From Gillisia marina (GTDB lineage: Bacteria; Bacteroidota; Bacteroidia; Flavobacteriales; Flavobacteriaceae): DNA of 64,000 nt. Location of the stretch: the NCBI RefSeq assembly GCF_000258765.1, contig NZ_AJLT01000019.1, positions 62,001-126,000 of the forward strand, in the 5' to 3' direction. A program made the translations under genes and the position numbers. The notes under the pieces are model-generated. The model was not told where the DNA came from, did not search any database, and saw only the letters and a list, made by a program, of their open reading frames with translations. Below, piece by piece: positions 36,272 to 44,575 of this stretch; within the stretch, counting starts at the first letter, position 1, and the number at the start of each line of letters is the position of its first letter.

Positions 36272-36984
36272 TTAAGCTTGCACTTGATCCAGATGGCTCC
36301 CACTATCTTTACTTTCTAGTCTATTTAAATTCAGAAAATGAATTAGGGCTCCGATTCCCAAAATATTAAATATCCTATCTGCAAAAAAGAATTCAGAAAA
36401 ATCTAGAATGAATCCTATAAAATAGGTGAGATCTGAAAAAACTAAACAAAGAACAGCTGTTAAAAAGAAAATAGATGGCTTGCTTGCATATCTATTACTG
36501 TATGATACTGCCGTAGTAACGCAAATAATTATGGATAATCCATATACATAAAATAAGAAATCGAAGAATAACGAATATTTACCAGCAGGCATCATTTCTA
36601 CTAAGCTGTATAATAGAAAAATATTTAGGAGAACCGCTATTGTAAAAACCATTTTCTGAAATAAATTCGTAATAAGGTTTTTCAACTTATTTATTACCAT
36701 CCAACTAGCACTATGTATGAGGCAGTTTTCACAAGGAACATCAAAGCATTAAAAATGGGATCCTCAAAAAATATAAGAACAGCATCAGAAATTAAAAACA
36801 AGCCAAAAATAAGAAGGCCACGTTTATTATAATACCACGGACTTATAAAAAGCAAAAAGAAGCTAATCATAATTCCAAATAACACCCATACATAAATATT
36901 ATTCTCTAAATACAGCATGGACCAAAGGTTAACAATGATCATAGCTATTGTGAAAAGAGGTAAAAAATATTTGAAGGGTTTCAT
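36272..36984 (-). CDS. YhhN-like multi-pass membrane protein, paralogue 3, with apparent -1 frameshift
   Basis: As read, the gene is split into 96 and 142 residues overlapping at 36694-36700. Inserting one A near 36697-36703 (GGATGG to GGAATGG on the minus strand) gives VLVGMVINKLKNLITNLFQ, which aligns without gaps to paralogue 2, and a single protein of about 237 residues. Eight helices; FFEDPIFNALMFL, SYSNRYASKPSIFFL and FFADRIFNILGI match paralogue 2. It lies 112 bases after purM. Either a recent pseudogene, tolerable because copies exist, or a sequencing deletion. Confidence 0.72.
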
Positions 36985-37096
36985 ATAATAGATTAAGCAA
37001 AAATCCGAGCGAACACTTTTTTCTCACTTCAAATATCAGCTCTCTAAATTTAGATTAAATAATTTAGAGAGCTATTATCAAACCGATAAACAGCTA

Positions 37097-38278
37097 CTAT
37101 TTGTAGTTGAATTCACCAAATTCACTTTTTATTGTAAGATTTTTAGTGTCTGAAGATTCAACTCTTCCAATGATTTTAGCATCTACATTAAAAGATTTTG
37201 AAATAGAAATAATGTCTTCAGCAATTGCCTCGTTCACGTAAAGCTCCATTCTATGCCCCATATTAAACACCTGATACATTTCCTTCCAATCGGTTTTACT
37301 TTCCTGTTGAATTAACTTAAATAAGGGAGGTGCCTCAAATAAATTATCCTTAATAATATGAAGATTATTTATAAAATGAAGAATTTTCGTTTGTGCTCCC
37401 CCACTACAATGTACCATTCCGTGAATATCCGAATTTGTATATTTTGAAAGAATTTTTTTAATAATAGGCGCGTACGTTCGTGTGGGAGATAACACTAATT
37501 TCCCTGCATTTATAGGTGAATCCTTTACATCTTCAGTTAAAGTTTTAGAACCGGAATAAATAAGCTCTTCAGGAATACTACTATCAAAACTTTCAGGGTA
37601 TTTTTCAGCTAGAACTTTAGAGAATACATCATGACGTGCTGAAGTAAGTCCGTTACTTCCCATTCCTCCGTTGTATTCTTTTTCATACGATGCTTGCCCA
37701 AAAGAAGCCAATCCAACGATAACATCTCCCGGCTTAATATTTTCATTATTTATTACATCCTTTTTCTTCATTCTTGCCGTAACTGTAGAATCTACAATTA
37801 TCGTTCTAACAAGATCTCCCACATCTGCAGTTTCCCCACCGGTAGAATGAATTTCTACTCCAAAACCTTTAAGGTCTTCAAGTAATTCTTCGGTTCCATT
37901 GATTATTGCTGAAATCACTTCTCCCGGAATACGGTTTTTATTTCTTCCAATTGTAGAAGAAAGCATGATATTATCTACTGCTCCCACACAAAGTAAATCA
38001 TCGATATTCATGATAAGTGCGTCTTGGGCGATGCCTTTCCATACAGATAGATCTCCTGTTTCTTTCCAATACATGTAAGCCAAAGAAGATTTAGTCCCTG
38101 CCCCGTCGGCGTGCATAATTAAGCAGTAATCCTCATCGCCAGTAAGATAATCTGGAACAATTTTACAGAAAGCCTGCGGGAATAATCCCTTATCTACATT
38201 TTTAATAGCATTATGTACATCTTCTTTTCCTGCAGAAACACCTCTTCCGGCATATCTTTTACTTATTTCCTGACTCAT
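37097..38278 (-). CDS. purM: Phosphoribosylformylglycinamidine cyclo-ligase (AIR synthetase)
   Basis: 393 residues. It closes FGAM to AIR in purine synthesis. Visible: the N-terminal YAGRGVSAGKED, ADGAGTKSSLAYMY, the ATP/Mg region AQDALIMNIDDLLCVGA, GGETADVGDLVRT, the GLASFGQASYEKEYNGGMGSNGL loop (in part) and NMGHRMELYV near the C-terminus. Longer than the approximately 345-residue enterobacterial form, as usual in Bacteroidota. Its 3' end has a degenerate copy about 1 kb downstream. Confidence 0.95.
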   Translation of the reverse strand: MSQEISKRYAGRGVSAGKEDVHNAIKNVDKGLFPQAFCKIVPDYLTGDEDYCLIMHADGAGTKSSLAYMYWKETGDLSVWKGIAQDALIMNIDDLLCVGAVDNIMLSSTIGRNKNRIPGEVISAIINGTEELLEDLKGFGVEIHSTGGETADVGDLVRTIIVDSTVTARMKKKDVINNENIKPGDVIVGLASFGQASYEKEYNGGMGSNGLTSARHDVFSKVLAEKYPESFDSSIPEELIYSGSKTLTEDVKDSPINAGKLVLSPTRTYAPIIKKILSKYTNSDIHGMVHCSGGAQTKILHFINNLHIIKDNLFEAPPLFKLIQQESKTDWKEMYQVFNMGHRMELYVNEAIAEDIISISKSFNVDAKIIGRVESSDTKNLTIKSEFGEFNYK

Positions 38279-38302
38279 GAATCACTAATTTTTATGAGAT
38301 TT

Positions 38303-38310
38303 CAAAGATA
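38303..38310 (-). promoter_or_regulatory. Promoter -7 element for purM
   Basis: TATCTTTG on the minus strand, an exact TAnnTTTG match, 24 bases before ATG 38278. The nearest TTG-like box is 24 bases further upstream, wider than ideal, next to the terminator of the curli operon. Confidence 0.4.
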
Positions 38311-38335
38311 CATAGAATGTATTGCTAATAAAACC

Positions 38336-38366
38336 AAAAAGCGACACTTTAAAAGTGTCGCTTTTT
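38336..38366 (-). terminator. Terminator of the curli operon
   Basis: A5 then GCGACACTT paired with AAGTGTCGC then T5, with a three-base loop. On the minus strand it follows the stop of the beta-propeller lipoprotein gene by 22 bases and ends in a T tract. Confidence 0.88.
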
Positions 38367-38388
38367 TATTCTTCAAAAGGTAATTTTT

Positions 38389-39885
38389 TTATTCCCAATC
38401 TGGCATAAAGGCGTTATCAATTAAAATTGTTCGATCCTGACTTACAGATAGGTTTTCATCAAACCTCAAAGTATATATTGCTTTGTTAGAGTCTATAGCA
38501 TTTGAAGAATTCACGAAAATAACACCAGCTTCATCTGGAGAAAATCTAGGATCTGTATCATTTGTACCGTTATCTTTTCCTCCACTCAAACTAACTTGAG
38601 TATCATTTTGAAGATTATAAATGAACATTTTCGTGTTTAACTCTCTATCCTCAGCGCTTTCAAAACCAGAGACATCACGTGTATACAACACTAAGTTATT
38701 CGTGATATTAATATCTAAACCTCCTAAACTACCTAGAACATTACTTACTAAAGTCTTTTTTCTAGTCCCACTAAAATCGATTGTGAAAATTTCAGCATTA
38801 TAACCATTCACATCAGTGGTATGGAGCACTATTATAGAATTATCGGCACTTACGGTGGTATTCATTATAAAACGTCCTTCTGGTGCATCATATATTATTT
38901 CTTTACCCTCGCCAGTTGCACTTATTTTGTACAATTTATCTAGACTTGGATAAAGTAAAAATGAGCCATCATTAGACCATGAATATCCAACTCTTTTATT
39001 GTTAATGCTATTTACAGGAATACTTGAAGTAACTTGAAAAACATCAGAGCCATCAGGTTTCATTGTAAACAATTGAGTTGAAGAACCCACTATTCTTAAA
39101 AATGCCACTCTATTAATAGAGTTATTTTTTCTAGGCCTAAAGCTATTCCTGTTTAGATCTGTCAGTCTTACTTCTACTCCTTTTTCATTTGAAGAAAATA
39201 TCACATTATTATTGTCTATTTCTCTAACAAAATAGTAACTATTATCTGGGAACTCCGCCACCTTAAACGAATAGACCTGGCTAAGTACAGAATCGTTTAT
39301 ACTATCGGAAACTGCGACTTGCCAAAAATATTTATATCCATATTTAAGATCTGAAACAGTATAAGTAGTATCCTGAATGTTACTAAATTTTAAAACCTCT
39401 TCATCACGATCATTTCTAATATTTAGCTCGTAGGTTAGGTCATCCCCATCAGGATCTATTGAATTCCAGGCAAAACCCACATTTAAATCTGCTATCGAAG
39501 CATTATCGACCGGCGCAATTGCGACCGGAGCAGATGGTTGCCTGTTATTTGCTGAAGAAATAACCAATTTAAAAATCACATTTGAGGTTGCATCTGCATT
39601 AACAGTCACCGATTCGAATGCAGTTACGTAATCTTCACTTTCTGCTTTTACGGAATATTGATTTACAATAACATTTTCCAAAACAAATTCTCCATTTTCA
39701 TCAGTAAGAATCGTTGTAGATGCCGGACTTGTAGATATCTCTATATTCTCTAGAGGCTCACCTGTACTCTCACTAGTTACTGTACCAGAGATGGAGCCCT
39801 TTAAATCGTTCCCAACAGTATCTTCGTTACATCCAATTACCACAATTAGCATGACAGCTAATAATATATATATATACTTTTTCAT
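38389..39885 (-). CDS. Curli-operon lipoprotein: carboxypeptidase-regulatory-like, FnIII-like and beta-propeller domains
   Basis: 498 residues. A lipoprotein signal (MKKYIYILLAVMLIVVIGC, Cys 19) is followed by a carboxypeptidase-regulatory-like domain (about 30-110; SGTVTSESTGEPLENIEIS). A fibronectin III-like domain (about 115-210; GFAWNSIDPDGDDLTYELNI, YKYFWQVAVSDS) comes next, then a TolB/PD40-type beta propeller (about 215-498) with TMKPDGSDVFQVT, SWSNDGSFLLYPS and DTDPRFSPDEAGVIFV. It starts one base after the csgG stop and is the last gene of the operon, so it probably acts with CsgG at the outer membrane or binds fibres outside. I know no standard csg name for it; role inferred from context. 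Confidence 0.85.
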   Translation of the reverse strand: MKKYIYILLAVMLIVVIGCNEDTVGNDLKGSISGTVTSESTGEPLENIEISTSPASTTILTDENGEFVLENVIVNQYSVKAESEDYVTAFESVTVNADATSNVIFKLVISSANNRQPSAPVAIAPVDNASIADLNVGFAWNSIDPDGDDLTYELNIRNDRDEEVLKFSNIQDTTYTVSDLKYGYKYFWQVAVSDSINDSVLSQVYSFKVAEFPDNSYYFVREIDNNNVIFSSNEKGVEVRLTDLNRNSFRPRKNNSINRVAFLRIVGSSTQLFTMKPDGSDVFQVTSSIPVNSINNKRVGYSWSNDGSFLLYPSLDKLYKISATGEGKEIIYDAPEGRFIMNTTVSADNSIIVLHTTDVNGYNAEIFTIDFSGTRKKTLVSNVLGSLGGLDINITNNLVLYTRDVSGFESAEDRELNTKMFIYNLQNDTQVSLSGGKDNGTNDTDPRFSPDEAGVIFVNSSNAIDSNKAIYTLRFDENLSVSQDRTILIDNAFMPDWE

Positions 39886-39886
39886 A

Positions 39887-41296
39887 TTATTTAATTGAAG
39901 TTTTAGGTTCTGTTAAACCAAAATAATAATTAAAACCAATTCCTATATTGAAATAATAATCATCTCTTTTTCCATTTACTAGATTATCAATTTCATCATT
40001 TAATAAAATATTATGCTCTGCAAAGAGTTTAAATCCAATTTTAGGTGAAACAAAATATTGCAAACCTACACCATATTGAAATTTAAAAAAGGTACTACTT
40101 AAATTATCCTCTCCATTCCCAATTTCAGGCTCACCTAATTCTAGTGCTATTCCTGGCCCGCCATATACATACGGACTAAAATCGTCTTTTGGTAAAATTT
40201 CTATTTGAGTATTTAAATCGAGACTAGCAAAAGTGCTCGTAAATGCATTTCCATTATTCAACTTAAAAACGCTTAAAGCAGTACCAATATTTAAATGAGA
40301 AGATAAACTTCTTTGGTATTCTATTCTCGCCAAAAAGTCTGGGTTATTTACCGCATAATCTCCATCAATTAAAGAAACTCCGCCCGAAAAGCTAAATTGA
40401 TTCTTATACGGTCTATCCACAAAGATCCGTTCATATAAACCCGTAGCTTCGTCTTGTGATTTTTCCTCTTGGTAATCTGCCACTAGCTTTTCATTAACCT
40501 CTGCCCCACCCTGTGCCGACCAATATTTCTCTTTTACACCTTCAATTATAAGATCGCGAACCGCTTTTTCTATAGCATCTTTCACGGCTAACTGTACAGG
40601 TTCATTTTGGGTTATTCCAGTTTCAGCCTCCAACAATCGCTGAAATTTTACAAACCTAAAAAAACTTGCATCCAATGCTTGAGAAAGAATAGTTTTAGAA
40701 ACATAAACAGTTTTAAGAATCTCTCCATTACTTGTAGATACAGCTCTTAGATAAACTGTTATTCTATCCTGCCTATACTTTGCAGATCCACCAATTCCAA
40801 AATATCGAGCTCCCAGACCTCCTGTTACAATATTTGTATCGTAAGAAATAATACCTCCCTCTAAAAGCAAGCCTGCATATAAAAGTGGTGGTAATGGTGG
40901 TTCGTTAGGATTCAGGTTTTTAATATATTCTTGCTTAGTGTTCCTAATTATATTTCGCTCTGTAGAGAGATTATTAAGACTTTCTCTTTCTATTGGAATA
41001 AACCAGCCTGAATCTTCCAGGGCTTTTATTAACATAGTTGTACCACCTTGGGTAACAGCCGTACTAAAAGTTGAACCATTTTCTATTGCCTTATATTGAC
41101 CGGTTTGATCACTAAAATTATATACGGCAACTTCAACAGGGTCTTGCGCTGATGGTAAATCCAATAAATTCTTAGAGGAAGCACTAAATTCGCCCGTTCT
41201 GGACGGACTTGCAGTAAAAGGTTGATTAAAATAGGTGCCGCAAGAGTAAAAACATAGTATTCCTGTAATAGAAAGCACTTTGTAGAGTTTATTCAT
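39887..41296 (-). CDS. csgG: CsgG-family curli secretion lipoprotein with extra C-terminal beta-barrel domain
   Basis: 469 residues. Lipobox FYSC (Cys 19). The CsgG/HfaB domain covers about 35-270: VEVAVYNFSDQTGQYK, GGTTMLIKALEDSGWFIPIERESLNNL, LLLEGGIISYDTNIVTGG and YVSKTILSQALDASFFRF. CsgG nonamers form the outer-membrane pore for curlin export. About 190 further residues (about 280-469) look like an outer-membrane porin-like barrel: NQFSFSGGVSLIDGDY, YVYGGPGIALELGE, KFQYGVGLQYFVSPKIGFKLF and a terminal YYFNIGIGFNYYFG. Classical CsgG (about 277 residues) lacks it. It follows csgF by 13 bases. Confidence 0.93.
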   Translation of the reverse strand: MNKLYKVLSITGILCFYSCGTYFNQPFTASPSRTGEFSASSKNLLDLPSAQDPVEVAVYNFSDQTGQYKAIENGSTFSTAVTQGGTTMLIKALEDSGWFIPIERESLNNLSTERNIIRNTKQEYIKNLNPNEPPLPPLLYAGLLLEGGIISYDTNIVTGGLGARYFGIGGSAKYRQDRITVYLRAVSTSNGEILKTVYVSKTILSQALDASFFRFVKFQRLLEAETGITQNEPVQLAVKDAIEKAVRDLIIEGVKEKYWSAQGGAEVNEKLVADYQEEKSQDEATGLYERIFVDRPYKNQFSFSGGVSLIDGDYAVNNPDFLARIEYQRSLSSHLNIGTALSVFKLNNGNAFTSTFASLDLNTQIEILPKDDFSPYVYGGPGIALELGEPEIGNGEDNLSSTFFKFQYGVGLQYFVSPKIGFKLFAEHNILLNDEIDNLVNGKRDDYYFNIGIGFNYYFGLTEPKTSIK

Positions 41297-41309
41297 GTAG
41301 TAAGTTTAA

Positions 41310-41721
41310 TTAATTTGGGACAATAATTTGGGTTTCTTCACCAGTGGTTGTATCTAGAATATTTATCACTAAACCCTCAAGGGTTCGATAAATCTCTAAA
41401 GTTAGAGTGCCATAAGTAAAAGTCCCTTCTTGATCGAAAGAACCAAAGCTCTCCAGTTGTTGTTGTAATAAAGTTCTCGATATTTGGCTAAGAATTTGCC
41501 TGTTTATATCTTGCCCCAATCTATCCAATTCAGATTGTTGCTCTCTAGGATCAACTCGAGCCTTTAAAGAATTTTGGGCAGATGCAGAACTCAAGAGCCA
41601 TCCATAATTTAGGTAACTTCCTCCAAATGCAGGATTGGTAGGTTCATAACTAAATTGTTGGGCATTAGCCTGAAAACCAAAAAAAAAGCAAGCATGTAAG
41701 TAGTAGTAGTTTTAGCTTCAT
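41310..41721 (-). CDS. csgF: Curli assembly factor CsgF, with apparent +1 frameshift in the signal peptide
   Basis: CsgF couples CsgG-mediated secretion to nucleation at the surface. From ATG 41721 the frame reads MKLKLLLLTCLLFFWFSG and stops. Removing one A from the A9 run at 41679-41687 gives a normal signal peptide ending in NAQQ, followed by FSYEPTNPAFGGSYLNYGWL and SSASAQNS, the conserved CsgF N-terminus that plugs the CsgG pore. The rest (SQISRTLLQQQLESFG, then TYGTLTLEIYRT) is intact to 41310; about 136 residues. ATG directly follows the csgE stop. Reading from the internal start would lose both signal and CsgG-binding segment. Confidence 0.88.
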
Positions 41722-42509
41722 CTAGTAATATTTAAAATTATTTCCCTGTTTTTCTAACTGTTGAATATACGCAATTGTTCTTTGTATAGATACAGATGCC
41801 ATTTGTTTTAGATAATCTTTATTTGGTCTGGCAAAGAAACTAATTAGAACTTGTTGCCCTACTTTTACTGATATTCTAGTAATACGTCCTCTCCCGGGAA
41901 TTTCATCTATTTCTATATTTTTTGGGGAAATAATTTGCTTGTTGAAATATTCTGAATAAAAATTTCTAAAAAAATCTCTACCCACTTTGGTCATTGTATT
42001 TTCAATTACAAGTCCGTTAATTTGAAATCCATCCTGAGGTTTTGCTTCATCTTTAGACGCTGGTGCTATTATACTCTCTTCGGTTATTACCTCTTTAATA
42101 GACTCTAGATCGTTTACGAGCTCTATCCTATCCTTTCCAATAGGCTTATCATCCTCATCAAAAATCAATAAAATTACTGTTATAGTACCTTCTTCGCTCT
42201 TATTTACTGTAGTACTAGATAATATCACTTTTTTAAATCCCTCTAAAAAAAATCGATTTCCTTGATTAGTTCTAGAAGAATTATTATTAGGATCTTTTTT
42301 TTATTAAAAAAAAATTCATACCTAAGGTTATAATCGGTTGCGGTTATGTTCTCAGCAGTTGCACTAAAGGTTAAAAATTCTCCTTTATCTTCTACTTTTA
42401 TATCGGCAACCACTTCCTTATTATAGAATTGAGAAAATCCCGTGATGCTATAAAAAACAAAAACCAGTACAAAGACAAGTTTTTTATTATTTACCATACT
42501 AGCTATCAT
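41722..42509 (-). CDS. csgE: Curli assembly factor CsgE, with apparent frameshift
   Basis: CsgE is the periplasmic cap/adaptor that targets curlin to CsgG. An N-terminal piece (signal peptide, then VVADIKVEDKGEFLTFSATAEN) and a C-terminal piece (DGFQINGLVIENTMTKVGRDFF, ISVKVGQQVLISFF) lie in different frames. The frame shifts by two bases. Removing one base from each of the runs at 42306-42314 (9) and 42295-42302 (8) gives LRYEFFLIKKDPNNNSSRTN and joins them, about 261 residues. The start may be ATG 42509 or 42497; the latter begins directly with the signal peptide. The N-terminal half is longer than in E. coli CsgE (about 129 residues), as in other Bacteroidota. Confidence 0.85.
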
Positions 42510-42523
42510 AAGTTAGAGAATAA

Positions 42524-43063
42524 TCATTTATAACTGTTTATTATCAATATAGGCGTTGCGTTGGTTTGAGTAAATTTTAGAGATTTTGTAAGTTCGTTTA
42601 TTCCATTTCTTTCAAAATATTTACCATTCCCTTCTTGTTTAAGCTCTAAAGAAATATCTGCTTCTGGACTAATTACATAATCGCGAATTGTGTTATAATC
42701 ACCATTTTGAACAAAATTTGCAATAGCAGTATTTACCTCATAATCTACAGTCGCCCAATTACTGTCACCACGCTGCCTTATTACAATTTCACTAGAATTT
42801 GTAACTGTATTTATATCTACCTGATTAAAATCTCCAATTTGTCTTAGAAATACTTCATTACCTGTAATTTCAAGATTTCTTGAATTTGCGCCATTAAAAA
42901 TTCCTAACCCATTAAGTGCTGCTTGAGTTAAATTATCATTTTTCAGTAACAGTTCTTCTTGTGAACTTTCCCTAGAATTTACATAGGTTTGAGCATTTGC
43001 GAATTGACTAAATGCCAAAAGCAAAATCAACAAAATACCTATATTTAATGTAGTTTTTTTCAT
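42524..43063 (-). CDS. Minor curlin (CsgB-like) with few, degenerate curlin repeats
   Basis: 179 residues with a signal peptide (about 1-24, ending FANAQ). At least three curlin-type units are visible: LRQIGDFNQVDINT, IRQRGDSNWATVDY and FVQNGDYNTIRDY, following the Q-x-G-x-x-N pattern, with flanking non-repeat regions of about 60 residues at each end. By position between the major subunit and csgE, and by its low repeat number, it probably acts as nucleator or fibre-tip subunit. That is inference. It lies behind a strong terminator from the csgA-like gene. Confidence 0.8.
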   Translation of the reverse strand: MKKTTLNIGILLILLLAFSQFANAQTYVNSRESSQEELLLKNDNLTQAALNGLGIFNGANSRNLEITGNEVFLRQIGDFNQVDINTVTNSSEIVIRQRGDSNWATVDYEVNTAIANFVQNGDYNTIRDYVISPEADISLELKQEGNGKYFERNGINELTKSLKFTQTNATPILIINSYK

Positions 43064-43100
43064 AAGTACCTATCTAAATTAACATTTTTTTAAATATAAA

Positions 43101-43133
43101 AAAAAATGGAAGGGAAAAACCCTTCCATTTTTT
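43101..43133 (-). terminator. Strong hairpin between major and minor curlin genes
   Basis: AAAAAATGGAAGGG and CCCTTCCATTTTTT form a perfect 14-bp stem with a five-A loop; on the minus strand it runs into a T tract. It starts 8 bases past the csgA-like stop and 38 bases before the csgB-like start. It should terminate most transcripts after the major subunit, letting a minority read into the assembly genes. Confidence 0.88.
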
Positions 43134-43141
43134 TTAAGAAT

Positions 43142-44575
43142 TTAGTCACAATCTTGACAAACCTCTGGAAGATCTAATTCCGGAAGATCAAAATCTGGAC
43201 AGTCTATAGCTTCCATACTTGGGAAATAACAAGTTTCTGGAGCGAAAGCAGTGAAAGAATAAGGACTTGCCTGGAAAATATGTGCACTATTACCATCCCC
43301 GTCTTGAAAAACATCTGCGCTTTGTCCATGATATTGAACAACTAAAGCAGAGTTATCATCCTGTAACTGTACAGTATTAGCCCAGTTATCATCACCTATT
43401 TGGTACGTATAAAGGTTATTGTCGTCACCATTTTGCAATGAATTCACTACGTTATCGTCTCCCCATTGCTTTTGGTGTGCTTTATTTCCATCACCAGTTT
43501 GAGTTAAATCTGCATCGTTATCATCTCCAAATTGACGTTGAAAACCTTTGTTTCCTTTTCCATCCTGAGTTAGATCTGCATCATTATCATCTCCATATTG
43601 CTTTTGGTATGCATAATTATCTTGAGAACCACTATTATTAATAGTTTGTGTAATGTTTGCATCATTGTCTCTACCTTTTTGCTTTTGAATAGCCATATTC
43701 TCTGAACCACTATCTCCACCTCTTTGTCTAATTAAGGCATCGTTGCCAGCCCCTCTTTGCTTTTGGTAAGCACTTGCATAATTAGCATCAAACGATCCGT
43801 TATCTTGACCTTGCTTTATTCTAGCCGTGTTCTGATCGTCTCCATCATTATTAAAATCTGAGTTCCACTGATCTTGTACTGCTACGTTATGATCTCCGGT
43901 TTGAGTTGTATAGGCATTATTTCGAACCCCTTTTCCGTTCTGATAAACCTTAGATTTATTATCGTCTCCATTTTGTACAACTTTTGCATACTGTCCTTCA
44001 TCGTCAAGAAAGAAAAAACTTGAAGCAAAATAGGATGTTTGTTTAATTTGGGCTTTGTTATTATCCCCATCTTGATCTGTCCACGCTTCATTATTATCGT
44101 TAAGCTGTTCTGTTTTAGCTTGGTTATCATCACCATCTTGATTGATATATGCTTTATTAAAGCTCCCATATCCATCCAATTCGTGTTCAGTATCACCTTG
44201 CTTAATTAAAGCTTTATTATCTTCACTAGACCCATCTTGCTGGCCTTGGTCTATCCGAGCCTTATTGAACCCAGAAAGTTGATACGTGTGTGCCTCATTA
44301 TCTTCGCCGTCTTGTCTGGTTTCTGCCCTGTTTTTATAACCGTATTGCTCAAGTAATGCTTGATTTTCTTCATCTGTTTGAGTCGCTTTTGCAGAGTTTT
44401 TTTTACCAATTTGTCTAACTTTCACAATATGATCGTCCCCAGATTGATCTGTTTGTGCCTTGTTTGCAGTTGGATCTCCAGAACTGTTAGGAACTGTTGA
44501 AGGAGCTGGAGGTGTTTGCCCTAACATAACCGCCCCACACATTAATGCTGCTGCACTTAGAATAATTTTTTTCAT
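43142..44575 (-). CDS. Major curlin (CsgA-like), greatly expanded amyloid subunit
   Basis: 477 residues against about 151 in E. coli CsgA. A signal peptide (MKKIILSAAALMCGAVMLGQ) is followed from about residue 42 to 440 by about 31 consecutive units of the curlin type Q-x-G-x-x-N-x-A-x-x-x-Q, mostly 11 residues apart (QYGDDNDADLTQ, QFGDDNDADLTQ, QNGDDNKSKVYQ). A few units carry insertions (for example the FASSFFFLDDEG loop). The units are very acidic (GDDN). The last 35 residues hold four Cys in a Pro/Asp/Glu-rich tail (PELDLPEVCQDCD end). It is the first gene of the operon, with a 793-bp non-coding region upstream. Confidence 0.92.
   Translation of the reverse strand: MKKIILSAAALMCGAVMLGQTPPAPSTVPNSSGDPTANKAQTDQSGDDHIVKVRQIGKKNSAKATQTDEENQALLEQYGYKNRAETRQDGEDNEAHTYQLSGFNKARIDQGQQDGSSEDNKALIKQGDTEHELDGYGSFNKAYINQDGDDNQAKTEQLNDNNEAWTDQDGDNNKAQIKQTSYFASSFFFLDDEGQYAKVVQNGDDNKSKVYQNGKGVRNNAYTTQTGDHNVAVQDQWNSDFNNDGDDQNTARIKQGQDNGSFDANYASAYQKQRGAGNDALIRQRGGDSGSENMAIQKQKGRDNDANITQTINNSGSQDNYAYQKQYGDDNDADLTQDGKGNKGFQRQFGDDNDADLTQTGDGNKAHQKQWGDDNVVNSLQNGDDNNLYTYQIGDDNWANTVQLQDDNSALVVQYHGQSADVFQDGDGNSAHIFQASPYSFTAFAPETCYFPSMEAIDCPDFDLPELDLPEVCQDCD

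Noticed and set aside
36127-36369. Plus-strand open frame in the purM remnant region
   Set aside because: It runs across the purM remnant and into the 3' end of paralogue 3 on the opposite strand; no coding features.
43438-44196. Open frames within the csgA-like gene in other frames
   Set aside because: They result from the repetitive GDDN-type coding sequence and have no start signals.
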